Positions 51,030 through 60,851 of a DNA stretch of 64,000 bases are shown in pieces; positions within the stretch are counted from its first letter, which is position 1; each line of letters begins with the position of its first letter. Location: NCBI GenBank assembly GCA_963798855.1, contig CAWCUU010000001.1, forward strand, positions 558,001 to 622,000, read 5' to 3'. The notes beneath the pieces are model-generated. The model made no database searches. It was given only the letters and a program-made list of their open reading frames with translations, and was not told where the DNA came from. The position numbers were made by a program, and so were the translations under genes. This stretch comes from CAWCUU01 sp963798855 (GTDB taxonomy: Bacteria; Gemmatimonadota; Gemmatimonadetes; Longimicrobiales; RSA9).

Positions 51030-52831
51030 GGTTCTTCGCGACCGACCTGATCCTGATGCACCCACCGGCCGTCTACGACTTCCGGCGCAGCGCCGCGCTC
51101 TTCGGGCCTATCAGCGACGTCATCCCGTCGACGCCGGTGTTCGAGATGTATCCGATGGGGCTGACCACCATCGCCGACCACCTCGAGAACGCCGGCTTCA
51201 ACGTCGAGATCGTCAACGCGGCGTACCGGATGCTGCGCGACGCGACCTACGATGCCGAGGCGGAGATCGCGGCGCTGAATCCGCGGGCCTTCGGCATCGA
51301 CCTGCACTGGCTGCCGCACGCGCAGGGTGCGCTCGAGCTTGCGCGGCTCGTCAAGCAGCATCATCCCGCCACCCCGGTGATCATCGGTGGGCTGTCCGCG
51401 TCGTACTACCACAGGGAGCTGATCCGCTACCCGTGGGTCGACTACGTGGTGCGCGGTGACTCGACGGAGGAGCCGATGCTCCAGCTGATGCGGGCGATCC
51501 GCTTCGGCGGAGATCTCGCCGCGATACCGAATCTGACCTGGAAGCGCACGGGCGGTGATGTCTTCGAGAACGAGCTGAGCCACGTGCCGACGGAGATCGA
51601 CGACATCTCGGTGCCCAACTATCTGTACGTCATGCGGTCGGTGCTGAAGTACGGCAGCCTGGCAAACGTGATCCCGTACGTGGACTGGCTGAGCTACCCC
51701 ATCACCGCGCTGCTCACGTCGCGCGGCTGCCGGCAGGACTGCGCGACCTGCGGCGGCTCCCGCACCGCCTACCGGTCGATCTGCAACCGCGAGCAGCCCG
51801 CGTTCCGCTCGCCGGAGGCGCTGATCCGCGACATCCGCGGCATCCGCGAGTTCAGCAAGGCGCCCATTTTCCTGGTGCACGACATCCGGCAGGGAGGTCG
51901 CCGCTACTGGGAGACGTTCCTAGACCTGCTCGGCAAGGAGAAGGTCGAGAACGAGCTGATCTTCGAGCTGTTCTTCCCCGCGGACGACGCGTTCTTCGAT
52001 CGCGTCGCAGCGGCGGCGCCGCGCTTCAGCCTGGAGATGACGCTCGAGAGCCACGTCGAGCGGCTGCGGCGGCTGAACGGCAAATTCGCCTGCACGAACG
52101 AGCAGGTCGAGTCAACCATCGAGGCGGCGCTGCGCCACGGTGTGAACCGCATCGACATCTTCTTCATGGTCGGCATCCCGCGTCAGACCTATGTGCAGGC
52201 GCTGGAGTCGATCGACTACTGTCGGCACCTGCTCGAGCGCTTCGAAGGCGACCGCCGGCTCGCCTTCTTCACGGCGCCGCTGGCGCCCTTCCTGGACCCC
52301 GGCAGCCGCGCCTTCGAGGACCCGGCGCGCTTCGGCTACCGGCTGCTGCACCGCACGCTCGAGGAGCACCGCCAGGCGCTCACGGCGCCGAGCTGGAAGT
52401 ACCTGCTCAACTACGAATCGGAGACGATGGATCGAGACGACATCGTCAATGCCACCTACGAGACCGCGCTGCGGCTGGCGCGTCTCAAGCGCGACTACGG
52501 CTACATGGACGCCGAGATGTGCGCCGAGATCACGGCCCGTATCGAGGCATCGAGGCTCGCGATCGCCGAGGTCGACTGCATCCTCAGGATGCCGGAAGGC
52601 GCGGACCGGCAGGAGCGCCTCGCCGTGCTGCGCTCCCGCTTTTCCGATCTGTCCGCCCAGGCGGTCTGCGCCAAGCAGGAGCTGCGCTGGCCGATCCGCC
52701 GGAGATTTGCGGGGGGACGCAGGCTCGCGCGGCTCGGCGTGCGGCTGCTGACGAAGGAGATGCATCTGGTGGGGACGAGGATGAAGCTGGGGCTACTGCG
52801 GAACGGCAATTCGACTTCGAAGGCAATGTAA
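51026..52831 (+). CDS. B12-binding-type radical SAM protein
   Basis: 601 residues. An N-terminal cobalamin-binding-like Rossmann domain (~5-160; LILMHPPAVYDF, MGLTTIADHLENAGFNVEIVNAA, PVIIGGLSASYY) precedes a radical SAM TIM barrel with CxxxCxxC at Cys235, Cys239, Cys242 (RGCRQDCATCGG). The expected B12 His motif DxHxxG reads DLHWLP (92-97), so cobalamin may bind base-off in a different way or not at all. C-terminal ~150 residues are helical and unassigned. It resembles radical SAM proteins of unknown function. GTG 51026 overlaps the 14-haem stop; cassette membership suggests a modification linked to this respiratory system. Confidence 0.82.
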   Translation: MRFFATDLILMHPPAVYDFRRSAALFGPISDVIPSTPVFEMYPMGLTTIADHLENAGFNVEIVNAAYRMLRDATYDAEAEIAALNPRAFGIDLHWLPHAQGALELARLVKQHHPATPVIIGGLSASYYHRELIRYPWVDYVVRGDSTEEPMLQLMRAIRFGGDLAAIPNLTWKRTGGDVFENELSHVPTEIDDISVPNYLYVMRSVLKYGSLANVIPYVDWLSYPITALLTSRGCRQDCATCGGSRTAYRSICNREQPAFRSPEALIRDIRGIREFSKAPIFLVHDIRQGGRRYWETFLDLLGKEKVENELIFELFFPADDAFFDRVAAAAPRFSLEMTLESHVERLRRLNGKFACTNEQVESTIEAALRHGVNRIDIFFMVGIPRQTYVQALESIDYCRHLLERFEGDRRLAFFTAPLAPFLDPGSRAFEDPARFGYRLLHRTLEEHRQALTAPSWKYLLNYESETMDRDDIVNATYETALRLARLKRDYGYMDAEMCAEITARIEASRLAIAEVDCILRMPEGADRQERLAVLRSRFSDLSAQAVCAKQELRWPIRRRFAGGRRLARLGVRLLTKEMHLVGTRMKLGLLRNGNSTSKAM

Positions 52832-52851
52832 CGAGTCGTCTCTCGCTCCCC

Positions 52852-52870
52852 TGCCGGACCGCGGCCGGCA
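52852..52870 (+). terminator. Hairpin in the convergent gap between the radical SAM and GH2 genes
   Basis: TGCCGG (52852-52857), loop ACCGCGG, CCGGCA (52865-52870). No T-tract on either side. Could act as a bidirectional transcription barrier; weak case. Confidence 0.35.
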
Positions 52871-52895
52871 TCGTGAGGCGCGCGCGCACTTCCAG

Positions 52896-55314
52896 TCAGC
52901 GCCTTTCCCTCACCTCGACCCTCACCTCCGCGCTCTCCAGACCCGGTGACGTCGCCGTCACGCGGACATCGCCCGGCGTCTTCATCGCCCGGATGATCGC
53001 CAGCGCCTTGCCGTTGAACAGGGCTATGCTGTCGGCCTGGAAGGGTGCGTGGCTGATCTGGTCGCCGTTGTCGACGCCCGCGATCGTCGCGCCTCCGGCG
53101 ACGCTGAGAATGGATCACGTCGTCGGCGGTCGGTACGGGAGCGCCGGCCGAGTCGAAGACCGTGATCGAGATGAAGGAGAGGTCCTTGCCGTCCGCGTCG
53201 ATCGTGGTGCGATCGGGGCTGAGCACGATCGCGGCGGGCTCTCCGGCCGTCCTCACCTCGTCGGTCGCGATGACGTGTCCCTCCTTGCGGCCGACGGCGC
53301 GCAGCGTGCCCGGGGTCCAGCGCACGCGCCACATCAGGTGCAGCGCATCGCCCTCGAGACGCTTCGTTCCGAGCGACCGGCCGTTCAGGAACAGCTCGAC
53401 CTCGCCGGCGTTCGTGTAGGCCCAGACGTCGATCGTATCGCCGGCCGTCCAGTTCCAGTGCGGAAAGAGGTGCAGGACCGGACGGTCCGTCCACCGGCTC
53501 TGGTAGAGCCAGTAGGCGTCCTTCGGGAAGCCGGCGAGGTCGACGATACCGAAGTAGGAGCTGCGGGCGGGCCAGCCGTAGGGAGTGGGCTCGCCGAGGT
53601 AGTCGAAGCCGGTCCAGACGAACATCCCGGAGAGGAAGTCGTGCGCGTCGATAATGCGTAGCGACTCCTCGTGCAGCGAGCCCCAGGCGGCGGCGCGGTC
53701 GTCGTAGGCGGAGAGTCGATAGTCGGGATTGGGGGTCGGACCCGGGTCCTCCATCCACGGGCCGCCGTAGCGTGCGATGCTGTCGGACGGTTGCTCGTAG
53801 TAGCCGCGGGTGTTCAGCGCGGACGCCGCCTCGGTCGCGACGAAGCTCTGGCCGGGGAACGTCTGCGGGAAGTCCGCCCACATGAACTGGCGGTAGTTGA
53901 TGCCGATCACGTCGAGTGCGCCGGAGCGGATGATGAAGTTGCCGGGGTCCGGGTGATCGTTGGCGGCGGTGATCGGACGGGTCGGGTCGAGGCGGCGGAC
54001 GATGCCTGCGAGCTCGCGTGTGATCGTCGTGCCGGACGTGTCGCCCTGCTCGGGGATCTCGTTGCCGATGCTCCAGATGAACACGCTGGGGTGGTTGCGG
54101 TCGCGCAGGATCATGTCGCTCAGGTCGCGCCCGTGCCAGGCGTCCCAGTCCAGATGGTAGTCGTACTTCCGCTTCGGCATCTTCCACATGTCGAAGGCCT
54201 CGTCCATGACGAGCAGCCCCATGCGGTCGGCCATGTCGAGCAGCTCGGGCGCGGGCGGGTTGTGCGACGTGCGGATCGCGTTCACGCCCATGTCCCGCAT
54301 GATCTGCAGCTCCCGCTCGAGCGCGCGGTCGTTCAGCGCGGCTCCGAGCGGACCGAGATCGTGATGCAGACACACGCCCTGGATCTTCAACGGCTTCTCG
54401 TTCAGGCTGAAGCCGTGCTGCGGGTCGAAGGAGAAGGTGCGGATGCCGATCGGCGTCGCGATTTCGTCGCACGCGTGACCGCCGCATTCCACGCGCGAGA
54501 CCACGCGGTACAGGTAGGGCCGGTCCGTGGACCAGAGCTGCGGCTGTTGCACCCGCAGCTCCTGAGCGATCTCGAGGGTCGAGTCGGCCGGCAGGCTCCG
54601 GTCCGCGGACGCTGCGGCGACCTCGGCGCCTGAGCTGTCGTAGACGATCGTCCGTAACGTGATGGAACGCCCGCGTCCGGTCGCATTGCTCACGCGCGTC
54701 CGCACGCGGACCAGCGCCGAGTCCGCGGAGACCTCGGGCGTTGTGATGTACGTGCCCCAGTGGCCGACGTGCACGGAGTCCGTCGCCACGAGGCGGACGT
54801 GGCGGTAGATGCCCGACCCTGAGTACCAGCGCGAGTTCGGCTGCTCGGAGTTGTCGACCCGCACGGCAATGAAGTTGGCAGAGTCGCCGTCGCGAAGGTA
54901 CGGCGTCAGCTCGTAGCGGAAGGAGCTGTAGCCGTACGGCCGCTCACCGACATAATGGCCGTTGATCCACACCTCGCTGTTCCGGTACACGCCGTCGAAG
55001 TCGATGAACAGCAGGCGCCCGCGGTCGCGAGCGGGAACCCGGAACGCCTTTCGGTACCAGCCGATACCGCCCGGCAGCGCCCCGCCCTCCGCCCCGGCGG
55101 GGTTCTGCTCGCTGAACGGACCCTCAATGCTCCAGTCGTGCGGCAGGTCGAGCGAGCGCCAGCCCGCGTCGTCGAACGCCACTTCGCGCGCGGCGGGCAC
55201 GTCGCCGAGGTGGAACTTCCAGCCGAAGTCGAAGTCCGTCGTGTCCCGCGTCTGCGCTGAAAGCGACGAGATCGAGAGCAGCAGAAGCGCGACGCCCTGG
55301 GCAATCGGTCGCAT
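52896..55314 (-). pseudogene. Glycoside hydrolase family 2 beta-galactosidase-like enzyme, frameshifted near its C-terminus
   Basis: About 806 residues when joined. Signal peptide (ALLLLSISSLSAQ). Sugar-binding domain ~28-190, Ig-like middle, TIM barrel ~300-600 with acid/base Glu419 (IGNEIPEQG) and nucleophile Glu495 (VATEAAS), then a DUF4982-like segment and Ig-like C-terminal domain. At about 53110 the reading frame slips: after TADDVIH the continuation LSVAGGATIAGVDNGDQ and NGKALAIIRAM to the stop at 52896 needs a one-base shift; the unshifted frame degenerates into Arg-rich sequence. The catalytic domains are upstream of the lesion, so activity could survive. With galM and galK divergently next door it should release galactose from beta-galactosides. 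Confidence 0.85.
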
Positions 55315-55315
55315 G

Positions 55316-55343
55316 TTGATCTTTCGTGGTGGAGTCGTACAAT
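55316..55343 (+). promoter_or_regulatory. Candidate promoter for galM-galK
   Basis: TTGATC (55316-55321), 16-bp spacer, TACAAT (55338-55343), in the 69-bp divergent gap between the GH2 gene and galM. The -35 abuts the GH2 start codon, so a regulator bound here could control both directions. No clear operator repeat is seen. Confidence 0.5.
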
Positions 55344-55383
55344 CCGGAGGTTCTGCACGTCCCTCGACTGCGTCCCGGGAAAC

Positions 55384-56403
55384 GTGGTGAGCGTCTACAC
55401 CCTTCGCAATGCGCGCGGCATCGAGCTGCGCGCCACGGGCCTGGGCGGGATCATCCTCTCGCTGCGAACCCCCGACCGGGAAGGGCGCCTCGACGACATC
55501 GTCCTCGGCTTCGATTCCCCGGCGCGGTACGCGACGTCGGCGGCGTATTTCGGCGCGATCGTCGGGCGATACGCGAATCGGATCGCAGGCGGCAGCTTCA
55601 CGCTCGACCACCGCACGTATACGCTGGCTAGAAACAACGGCCCTAACCACCTGCACGGCGGGCTGTTCGGCTTCGACAAGGTGGCCTGGGACGTCGAACC
55701 CGTCGATGCGGAGGGCGAGCGGGCGCTGCGCTTCCGCTACGTCAGCCCTGACGGCGAGGAGGGCTATCCGGGGACGATCCGGGTCACTGTGACCTATACG
55801 CTCAACAATGCCGATGAGCTGATCTTCGACTACCACGCGACGACGGACCGCGCGACTCCGATCAACCTCACGCAGCACAGCTACTTCAACCTCGCCGGCC
55901 ACGACTCGGGGGACGTCCTGGCGCACGAGCTGACGATCGCGGCCGAGCGCTTCACGCCGATCGACGAAGACCTCATCCCGACGGGCGAGATCCGCGAGGT
56001 CGCGGGCACGCCCCTCGACTTCCGCACGCCAACGGCCATAGGATCGCGAATCGGCAGTCCATACCCACAGCTGCGACTCGCCCGTGGCTACGACCACAAC
56101 TACGTAATCGATCGGCCGGGCGAGAGCACGGGCCTCGCCTTCGCGGCCCGCGTGCGAGATCCGGTCTCCGGCCGCGTGCTGAGCGTGCACACGACGCAGC
56201 CCGGGATGCAGCTCTACACGGGAAACTTCCTGGACGGCGTGGTGGGCAAGGGCGGCGCCGTGTACGGCCGCCACGCCGGGCTGGCGCTCGAGACGCAGCA
56301 CTTCCCGGACTCGCCGAACCAGCCGACCTTTCCATCGACGATCCTTCGGCCGGGCGAGGAATTCCGATCGCGGACGGTGCTCGCCTTCTCGGTCGAGGCG
56401 TGA
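55384..56403 (+). CDS. galM: Aldose 1-epimerase (mutarotase)
   Basis: 339 residues. Interconverts alpha and beta anomers of galactose or glucose. Motifs: GRYANRIAGGSFTLDHRTYTL, NGPNHLHGGLFGFDKVAWD (His), NLTQHSYFNLAGHDSGDVLAHELTI (catalytic His) and the late Glu in GLALETQHFPDSPNQPTFPS. GTG start has a poor ribosome-binding site. One base separates its stop from the galK ATG region, so the two are co-transcribed and prepare galactose released by the GH2 enzyme. Confidence 0.94.
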   Translation: MVSVYTLRNARGIELRATGLGGIILSLRTPDREGRLDDIVLGFDSPARYATSAAYFGAIVGRYANRIAGGSFTLDHRTYTLARNNGPNHLHGGLFGFDKVAWDVEPVDAEGERALRFRYVSPDGEEGYPGTIRVTVTYTLNNADELIFDYHATTDRATPINLTQHSYFNLAGHDSGDVLAHELTIAAERFTPIDEDLIPTGEIREVAGTPLDFRTPTAIGSRIGSPYPQLRLARGYDHNYVIDRPGESTGLAFAARVRDPVSGRVLSVHTTQPGMQLYTGNFLDGVVGKGGAVYGRHAGLALETQHFPDSPNQPTFPSTILRPGEEFRSRTVLAFSVEA

Positions 56404-56404
56404 C

Positions 56405-57553
56405 ATGGGCGTACGCGAGCAGGTCGAGACCGCATTCGCGGAGCTCTTCGGGCCGGACCCCGATCTCCTCGTCCGCGCGCCCGGACGCGTGAATCTCATC
56501 GGCGAGCACACCGACTACAACGATGGCTTCGTGCTGCCGATGGCGATCGACCGCGAGGTGTGGATCGCGCTGCGGCCCCGGCGCGACACGCGGGTCGTCG
56601 CCCACTCGCTGGACTTCGACGAGACCGCCGAGCTCGACACCGCGGCCCTCTCGCGGGGGGACTCGGGCTGGTTCGAGTACGTGAAGGGCGCCGCCGCCGC
56701 GCTCGGCGAGGCCGGCCGCCCCGTAGCCGGATGGGAGGGCGTCATCGGCGGCAACGTGCCGATCGGCGCGGGACTCTCGTCGTCGGCAGCGCTCGAGCTC
56801 GCCACGCTGCGTGCGTTTGCGGCCGTCGCTGAGCTGGCCTGGGAGCCGACCTGGGCGGCGCTGCTCGGGCAGCGCGTCGAGAACCACTGGATTGGCGTGA
56901 GCTCCGGTATCATGGATCAGCTCGTGGTGGCGGCCGGGCGGGCGGGGCACGCGATGCTGATCGACTGCCGCTCCCTCGCCATCGAGCCCGTACCGATCCC
57001 CGCCGACGCCGCCATCGTCGTGCTCGACACGGATACCCGCCGCGGCCTCCTCGACTCCGCGTACAATCGGCGTCGGCGACAGTGCGAGGCGGCGGCCGCG
57101 GCGTTCGGCGTGCCGGCGCTGCGCGACGTGGACCTGGCCACGTTCGAGGCCGGCTCGGTGAGCCTCGATCCGATCACGCGACGCCGGGCTCGCCACGTCG
57201 TCACGGAGAATCGGCGCACCCTCGAGGCCGCAGATGCGTTGCGGTCGGCCGAGCTGGAACGACTCGGCGCGCTGATGAACGCCAGCCACGCGAGCTTGCG
57301 CGACGACTTCGAGGTCACGAGCGACGCGCTGAACACGATCGTGCAGATCGCGCAGGACGCCGGCGGGTGCTACGGCGCGCGCATGACGGGCGCCGGCTTC
57401 GGCGGCTGCGCGGTCGCGCTCGTCGAGGCGGATCGGGTGAGCGGCTTCATCGCGGAGGTCGTTCCGCTCTACGCGTCCGCGACGGGTCGCACGGCACGGG
57501 CGTACGCCTGTCGCGCGGTGCAGGGTGCTAGCGTCGAGGTGCTGGTTCGCTGA
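56405..57553 (+). CDS. galK: Galactokinase
   Basis: 382 residues, GHMP kinase. Signature GRVNLIGEHTDYNDGFVLPMAID (~28-50), ATP loop GNVPIGAGLSSSAALE, substrate/base region VGVSSGIMDQL-like IGVSSGIMDQLVVAAG, and MTGAGFGGCAVALV near the C-terminus. Phosphorylates galactose at C1 for the Leloir pathway; galT and galE are not in the window. Converges on the 22-haem cytochrome gene with a 6-bp gap. Confidence 0.96.
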   Translation: MGVREQVETAFAELFGPDPDLLVRAPGRVNLIGEHTDYNDGFVLPMAIDREVWIALRPRRDTRVVAHSLDFDETAELDTAALSRGDSGWFEYVKGAAAALGEAGRPVAGWEGVIGGNVPIGAGLSSSAALELATLRAFAAVAELAWEPTWAALLGQRVENHWIGVSSGIMDQLVVAAGRAGHAMLIDCRSLAIEPVPIPADAAIVVLDTDTRRGLLDSAYNRRRRQCEAAAAAFGVPALRDVDLATFEAGSVSLDPITRRRARHVVTENRRTLEAADALRSAELERLGALMNASHASLRDDFEVTSDALNTIVQIAQDAGGCYGARMTGAGFGGCAVALVEADRVSGFIAEVVPLYASATGRTARAYACRAVQGASVEVLVR

Positions 57554-57559
57554 GGGCAG

Positions 57560-59569
57560 CTACCTCCTGGCCCCGCTCGATGGCACCGCCGCCCGCGCAC
57601 GTCCCATCGCCGGCACGCGGTGGCACAGCTCGCACGCTTTCCCGGGGTTGTGGTCCGTCATCGTGGCGTGGCAGGACGTGCACACCTGACGAGTCCAGCG
57701 GTTGACGCCCGCTACGGTCGCATGGCAGTTGGCGCACGCCACGTGGTCGTTCTGCGTGTGCTTCGCCAGCGCCCCACCGCGGTGGCAGCTCAGACAGGCG
57801 ACCTGCGGCTGGTGATGCCGCTCATGGCATGCATCGCACTGCAGCCCCCGCGCGCTCATCGTCGGCGCCGTATGACACGCGGAGCACTCCAGGTTCGCCG
57901 CGACGTGGGCGGAGTGAGAGAAGGTTCCGGGCGCCAGCGCGATCGGCGCGGGCGGCGCGCCGCCGGGTCCCTCGTGGCAGCGCGCGCAGTTCGCCTGCTG
58001 GACCAGCGGGTGATGGCAGTCGTTGCAGCTCGTGGCGGACTTCAGCGTGATCCCGCCGTGCTGCGAAAACGGCGTGTGGCAGGTGCTGCACTCCAGTCCG
58101 CCGCGGATCACGTGCGCGCTATGGTCGAACGTCCGGCCCTGGAAGCTGCCCTGCTGTTGCTCGACGCCGAGATGGCACTGCAGGCAGCCGCTCTCGCTCA
58201 CGGGCGGCCCCAGGTCCACGCTGGGCACGCGATAGGGCAGCTGACCGTCGCGCACCGCTTGGCGCACGAGGTCCAGCGAGGCGCGCAGCAGCTGGTCGGC
58301 GTAGACGATGTTGTGCGCGCCCTTGCCGTTGCTGACGAAGTCGAGGTTCTCGCGCGCGAGCGAGAGCAGGGTGTCGGCGGTGGCCCGCCGGCTCAGCGGC
58401 ACGGCGGAGGCAGCGGACTGCGCGCCGGCCACCACCGGCCGCACCATGTCGACCTTCCGCTCCATCCCCTGCTGCCAGCCAGGCAGCACGTTCGCGTAGC
58501 GGATCCCGTGGCACGACAGACAGGACGCTTCGCCGGCCACGTTCACGCTGTCGTGACCGGGCATGCGTGATGCCTCGTTGTGACAGGCGACGCAGGAGAC
58601 GCGGGCCAGATACATCGAGCTGGGGATGCGCTCGGTGCCGTGGCCGCCGACGCCCGCGTAGAGCTCCTGCTGCTGCTTGTGCACCTGCGCGTGGCAACTC
58701 TTGCAGTCGAGCTCGACTGTGGTCGTCAGCGACACGACGCGGTGGTCGATCGGCGTGTGGCACTGCACGCACGCGATGTTGTGCTCGGTGATGTGCACGC
58801 TGTGCATCAGCGTGGGATCGTCGAAGCGGGCGAGGCGCTCCGGCTCGTTGTGGCAGCTCACGCAGCGCGCGCGATCCGCTTCCCCGGTGCCGTGCGTCAC
58901 CTCGTTGTGACAGGAGAGGCAATCGATCCGGTCCTTCACGTACTGCGGGTGATCGATGATGTAGCCTTCCTTCGAGGTCACCCTCGGCGGCGACGGGTGG
59001 CAGCCCGTGCAGCCGGCCAGCGGCTTGCCCGCGGGACGGTCCTTGAAGTGGCAAAGGAAGCACGTCCCCTCCGTCACCGCGATGTGCGTCCCCTGCACGA
59101 TCTGGGAGTGACAGCTCGTGCAGTGCAGCTGCATTCCCCGCCGCACTTCGCCGAGGTGCTCGGCGTGATCGAAGTGGACGCCCTTGAAGTCGACGCCTCC
59201 CTCGATGAGCCGCGTCGAGTGGCAGCCGGAGCGCAGGCAGGCGGCGTCCTCGATCTCGGCCCACGGTCGGGTTCCGTACGCGCCGGTGAAGTACTTCACG
59301 ACCATGTTCGCGGCCTGGATCTTGGTCATCGCCTCGGCCTTGACGCCCGGCGCGATGTGGCACTTGATGCAGGCGATGTCGCGGTGCGTGGACTCCGTCC
59401 AGGACTGGTAGTACGGCTGCATGATGTGGCAGCTGTTGCAGAACCACGGCTGGCTGGAGACCTGGACGAAGCCGACGGTGCCGACGGCGGCCAGGATGAT
59501 GCCGAGGATCGCGACCGGAACGAGGATGCGCGCGATGCGCGAGACGCGCTGGCGCGTAACGGGCGACAT
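57560..59569 (-). CDS. 22-haem c-type cytochrome with NapC/NirT-like head
   Basis: 669 residues. One N-terminal membrane anchor (~12-36, ILVPVAILGIILAAVGTVGF) followed by a NapC/NirT-type start (QPWFCNSCHIMQPYYQSWTESTH). Haem-binding sites: 21 CXXCH plus one CX4CH (CLRSGCH), giving 22. The first ~6 haems form the quinol-facing module; the rest, with HSAHV and DHAEH ligand repeats, form a long periplasmic wire. Last gene of cassette B; its start is 1 bp after the 9-haem gene stop. It may hand electrons to the outer side of the cell. Confidence 0.9.
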   Translation of the reverse strand: MSPVTRQRVSRIARILVPVAILGIILAAVGTVGFVQVSSQPWFCNSCHIMQPYYQSWTESTHRDIACIKCHIAPGVKAEAMTKIQAANMVVKYFTGAYGTRPWAEIEDAACLRSGCHSTRLIEGGVDFKGVHFDHAEHLGEVRRGMQLHCTSCHSQIVQGTHIAVTEGTCFLCHFKDRPAGKPLAGCTGCHPSPPRVTSKEGYIIDHPQYVKDRIDCLSCHNEVTHGTGEADRARCVSCHNEPERLARFDDPTLMHSVHITEHNIACVQCHTPIDHRVVSLTTTVELDCKSCHAQVHKQQQELYAGVGGHGTERIPSSMYLARVSCVACHNEASRMPGHDSVNVAGEASCLSCHGIRYANVLPGWQQGMERKVDMVRPVVAGAQSAASAVPLSRRATADTLLSLARENLDFVSNGKGAHNIVYADQLLRASLDLVRQAVRDGQLPYRVPSVDLGPPVSESGCLQCHLGVEQQQGSFQGRTFDHSAHVIRGGLECSTCHTPFSQHGGITLKSATSCNDCHHPLVQQANCARCHEGPGGAPPAPIALAPGTFSHSAHVAANLECSACHTAPTMSARGLQCDACHERHHQPQVACLSCHRGGALAKHTQNDHVACANCHATVAGVNRWTRQVCTSCHATMTDHNPGKACELCHRVPAMGRARAAVPSSGARR

Positions 59570-59570
59570 G

Positions 59571-60851
59571 CTACCGCTCCCGCTCCCGGCCCGAGGAGCG
59601 GAGTGCCCGCAGCGCGAGCCACGCGAGCGCGATCGCCGACAACGACAGGAACCAGAGCGGGAGCAGCAGCAGCTTGTGCTCCCAGCGGTGCTCGGCGCTG
59701 GTCTCCGCGACCGAGCCGAGGTCGACCGACACGGACCGGACGCGGCGCGCCAGCTCGTCGAGCCGCTCGAGGTCGAGGCTGTGCTGCGCCTGCGCGATCT
59801 GCAGGTAGTACGTGAGCGCCGATTCGTAGCGGAAACGGTAATAGCCCACGCGCTCGCCCGAGACCGAGAGCTGTCCGATCGCGCGCTCCGCGGACTGCAT
59901 GTCCTGCGTCGCCTGCGCCACCGTGTGCTGGATGTCCACGCCCATCTGGTGCAGGCGGGGGTCCGAGGCGTGGCACTTGTCGCACGTCGCGCTGATGCTG
60001 TCGACAGCGACCCGCTCCGTCTCGTGGTTACGGTGACAGGCCAGGCAGCCAGGCATATCGCCCGCCCGCGCGGCCGCGCCGTGGGGGCCGCTGCCGAACT
60101 CCGTATCCACCAGCCGGTGACACTGACCGCACACGCTCGCGACCTCGGTCACCGTCGGCGGCAGCGCCGAGTGGGCGCCGTGGCAGCCGACGCACGTCGG
60201 CGCGGCGAAGTTCTGCTCATGGAACAGCGCCGTGCCGTGCGCGCTGCTGCGGAACTTCTCGAGCTGGTCCGTCGCCAGGCGGTACTTCGCCATCAGCCGC
60301 TCGTCCGAGTGGCAGTGCGCGCACGTGCCGGGGATGTTCGACGGATACACGTGGCTGCGCGCGTCGTACGGCGGGTAGATGATGTGCGTGCCGTGGCAGT
60401 CGGTGCAGGTCGGCGCGTCCGTGTTGTTCTCGCCGAGCAGCAGCTGCCCGTGCCGGCTCGTGCGGAACTCCGCCAGCTGGCCGGTCGGTAGCCCGTACTC
60501 CCGCATGCGGTTCGGGTCGGAATGGCACGATCCGCAGAGACGCGCCGTCTCCACCTTTCCGGGCGAGCCAATGAAGCGACCCGTATGAGCCGCCGGCAGC
60601 GTCCGGGCCCCCGGGTTCCCGCCGTGGCAGTCCACGCACTGCACTCCGTGCTCGGAGTGTACCCCGACGCTCGCCGCCTCGCGCTGCGCGGCGTGACAGG
60701 CGAGGCATCCTTGCGCCGCCGCCTGGGGCGGCGGCGCAAGGCTAGGGAGGGGTGCCGGGCTGCTCACTGCTGCGGGGCCGATTGCGCTGCCGGGGGCGAG
60801 GGCGAAGGCGGTGAGCAGCGCGAAGGTCGGGGTGGAGCGCAGGCGCTTCAT
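59571..60851 (-). CDS. 9-haem c-type cytochrome with C-terminal membrane anchor
   Basis: 426 residues. Signal peptide ~1-28 (FALLTAFALAPGSAIG). Nine CXXCH sites: CLACH, CVDCH, CGSCH, CTDCH, CAHCH, CVGCH, CGQCH, CLACH, CDKCH. A helical region (~300-385, four-helix-like, with QHTVAQATQDMQSAERAI) follows, then a C-terminal membrane helix (LLLLPLWFLSLSAIALAWLALRAL) and a basic tail. Start overlaps the cytochrome b stop by ATGA. Likely takes electrons from the cytochrome b/Rieske-fold pair in place of cytochrome c1 or f. Confidence 0.9.
   Translation of the reverse strand: MKRLRSTPTFALLTAFALAPGSAIGPAAVSSPAPLPSLAPPPQAAAQGCLACHAAQREAASVGVHSEHGVQCVDCHGGNPGARTLPAAHTGRFIGSPGKVETARLCGSCHSDPNRMREYGLPTGQLAEFRTSRHGQLLLGENNTDAPTCTDCHGTHIIYPPYDARSHVYPSNIPGTCAHCHSDERLMAKYRLATDQLEKFRSSAHGTALFHEQNFAAPTCVGCHGAHSALPPTVTEVASVCGQCHRLVDTEFGSGPHGAAARAGDMPGCLACHRNHETERVAVDSISATCDKCHASDPRLHQMGVDIQHTVAQATQDMQSAERAIGQLSVSGERVGYYRFRYESALTYYLQIAQAQHSLDLERLDELARRVRSVSVDLGSVAETSAEHRWEHKLLLLPLWFLSLSAIALAWLALRALRSSGRERER

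Noticed and set aside
55315..56511. Extension of the GH2 frame upstream across galM
   Set aside because: galM on the other strand is clear and the signal peptide sets the GH2 start at 55314.
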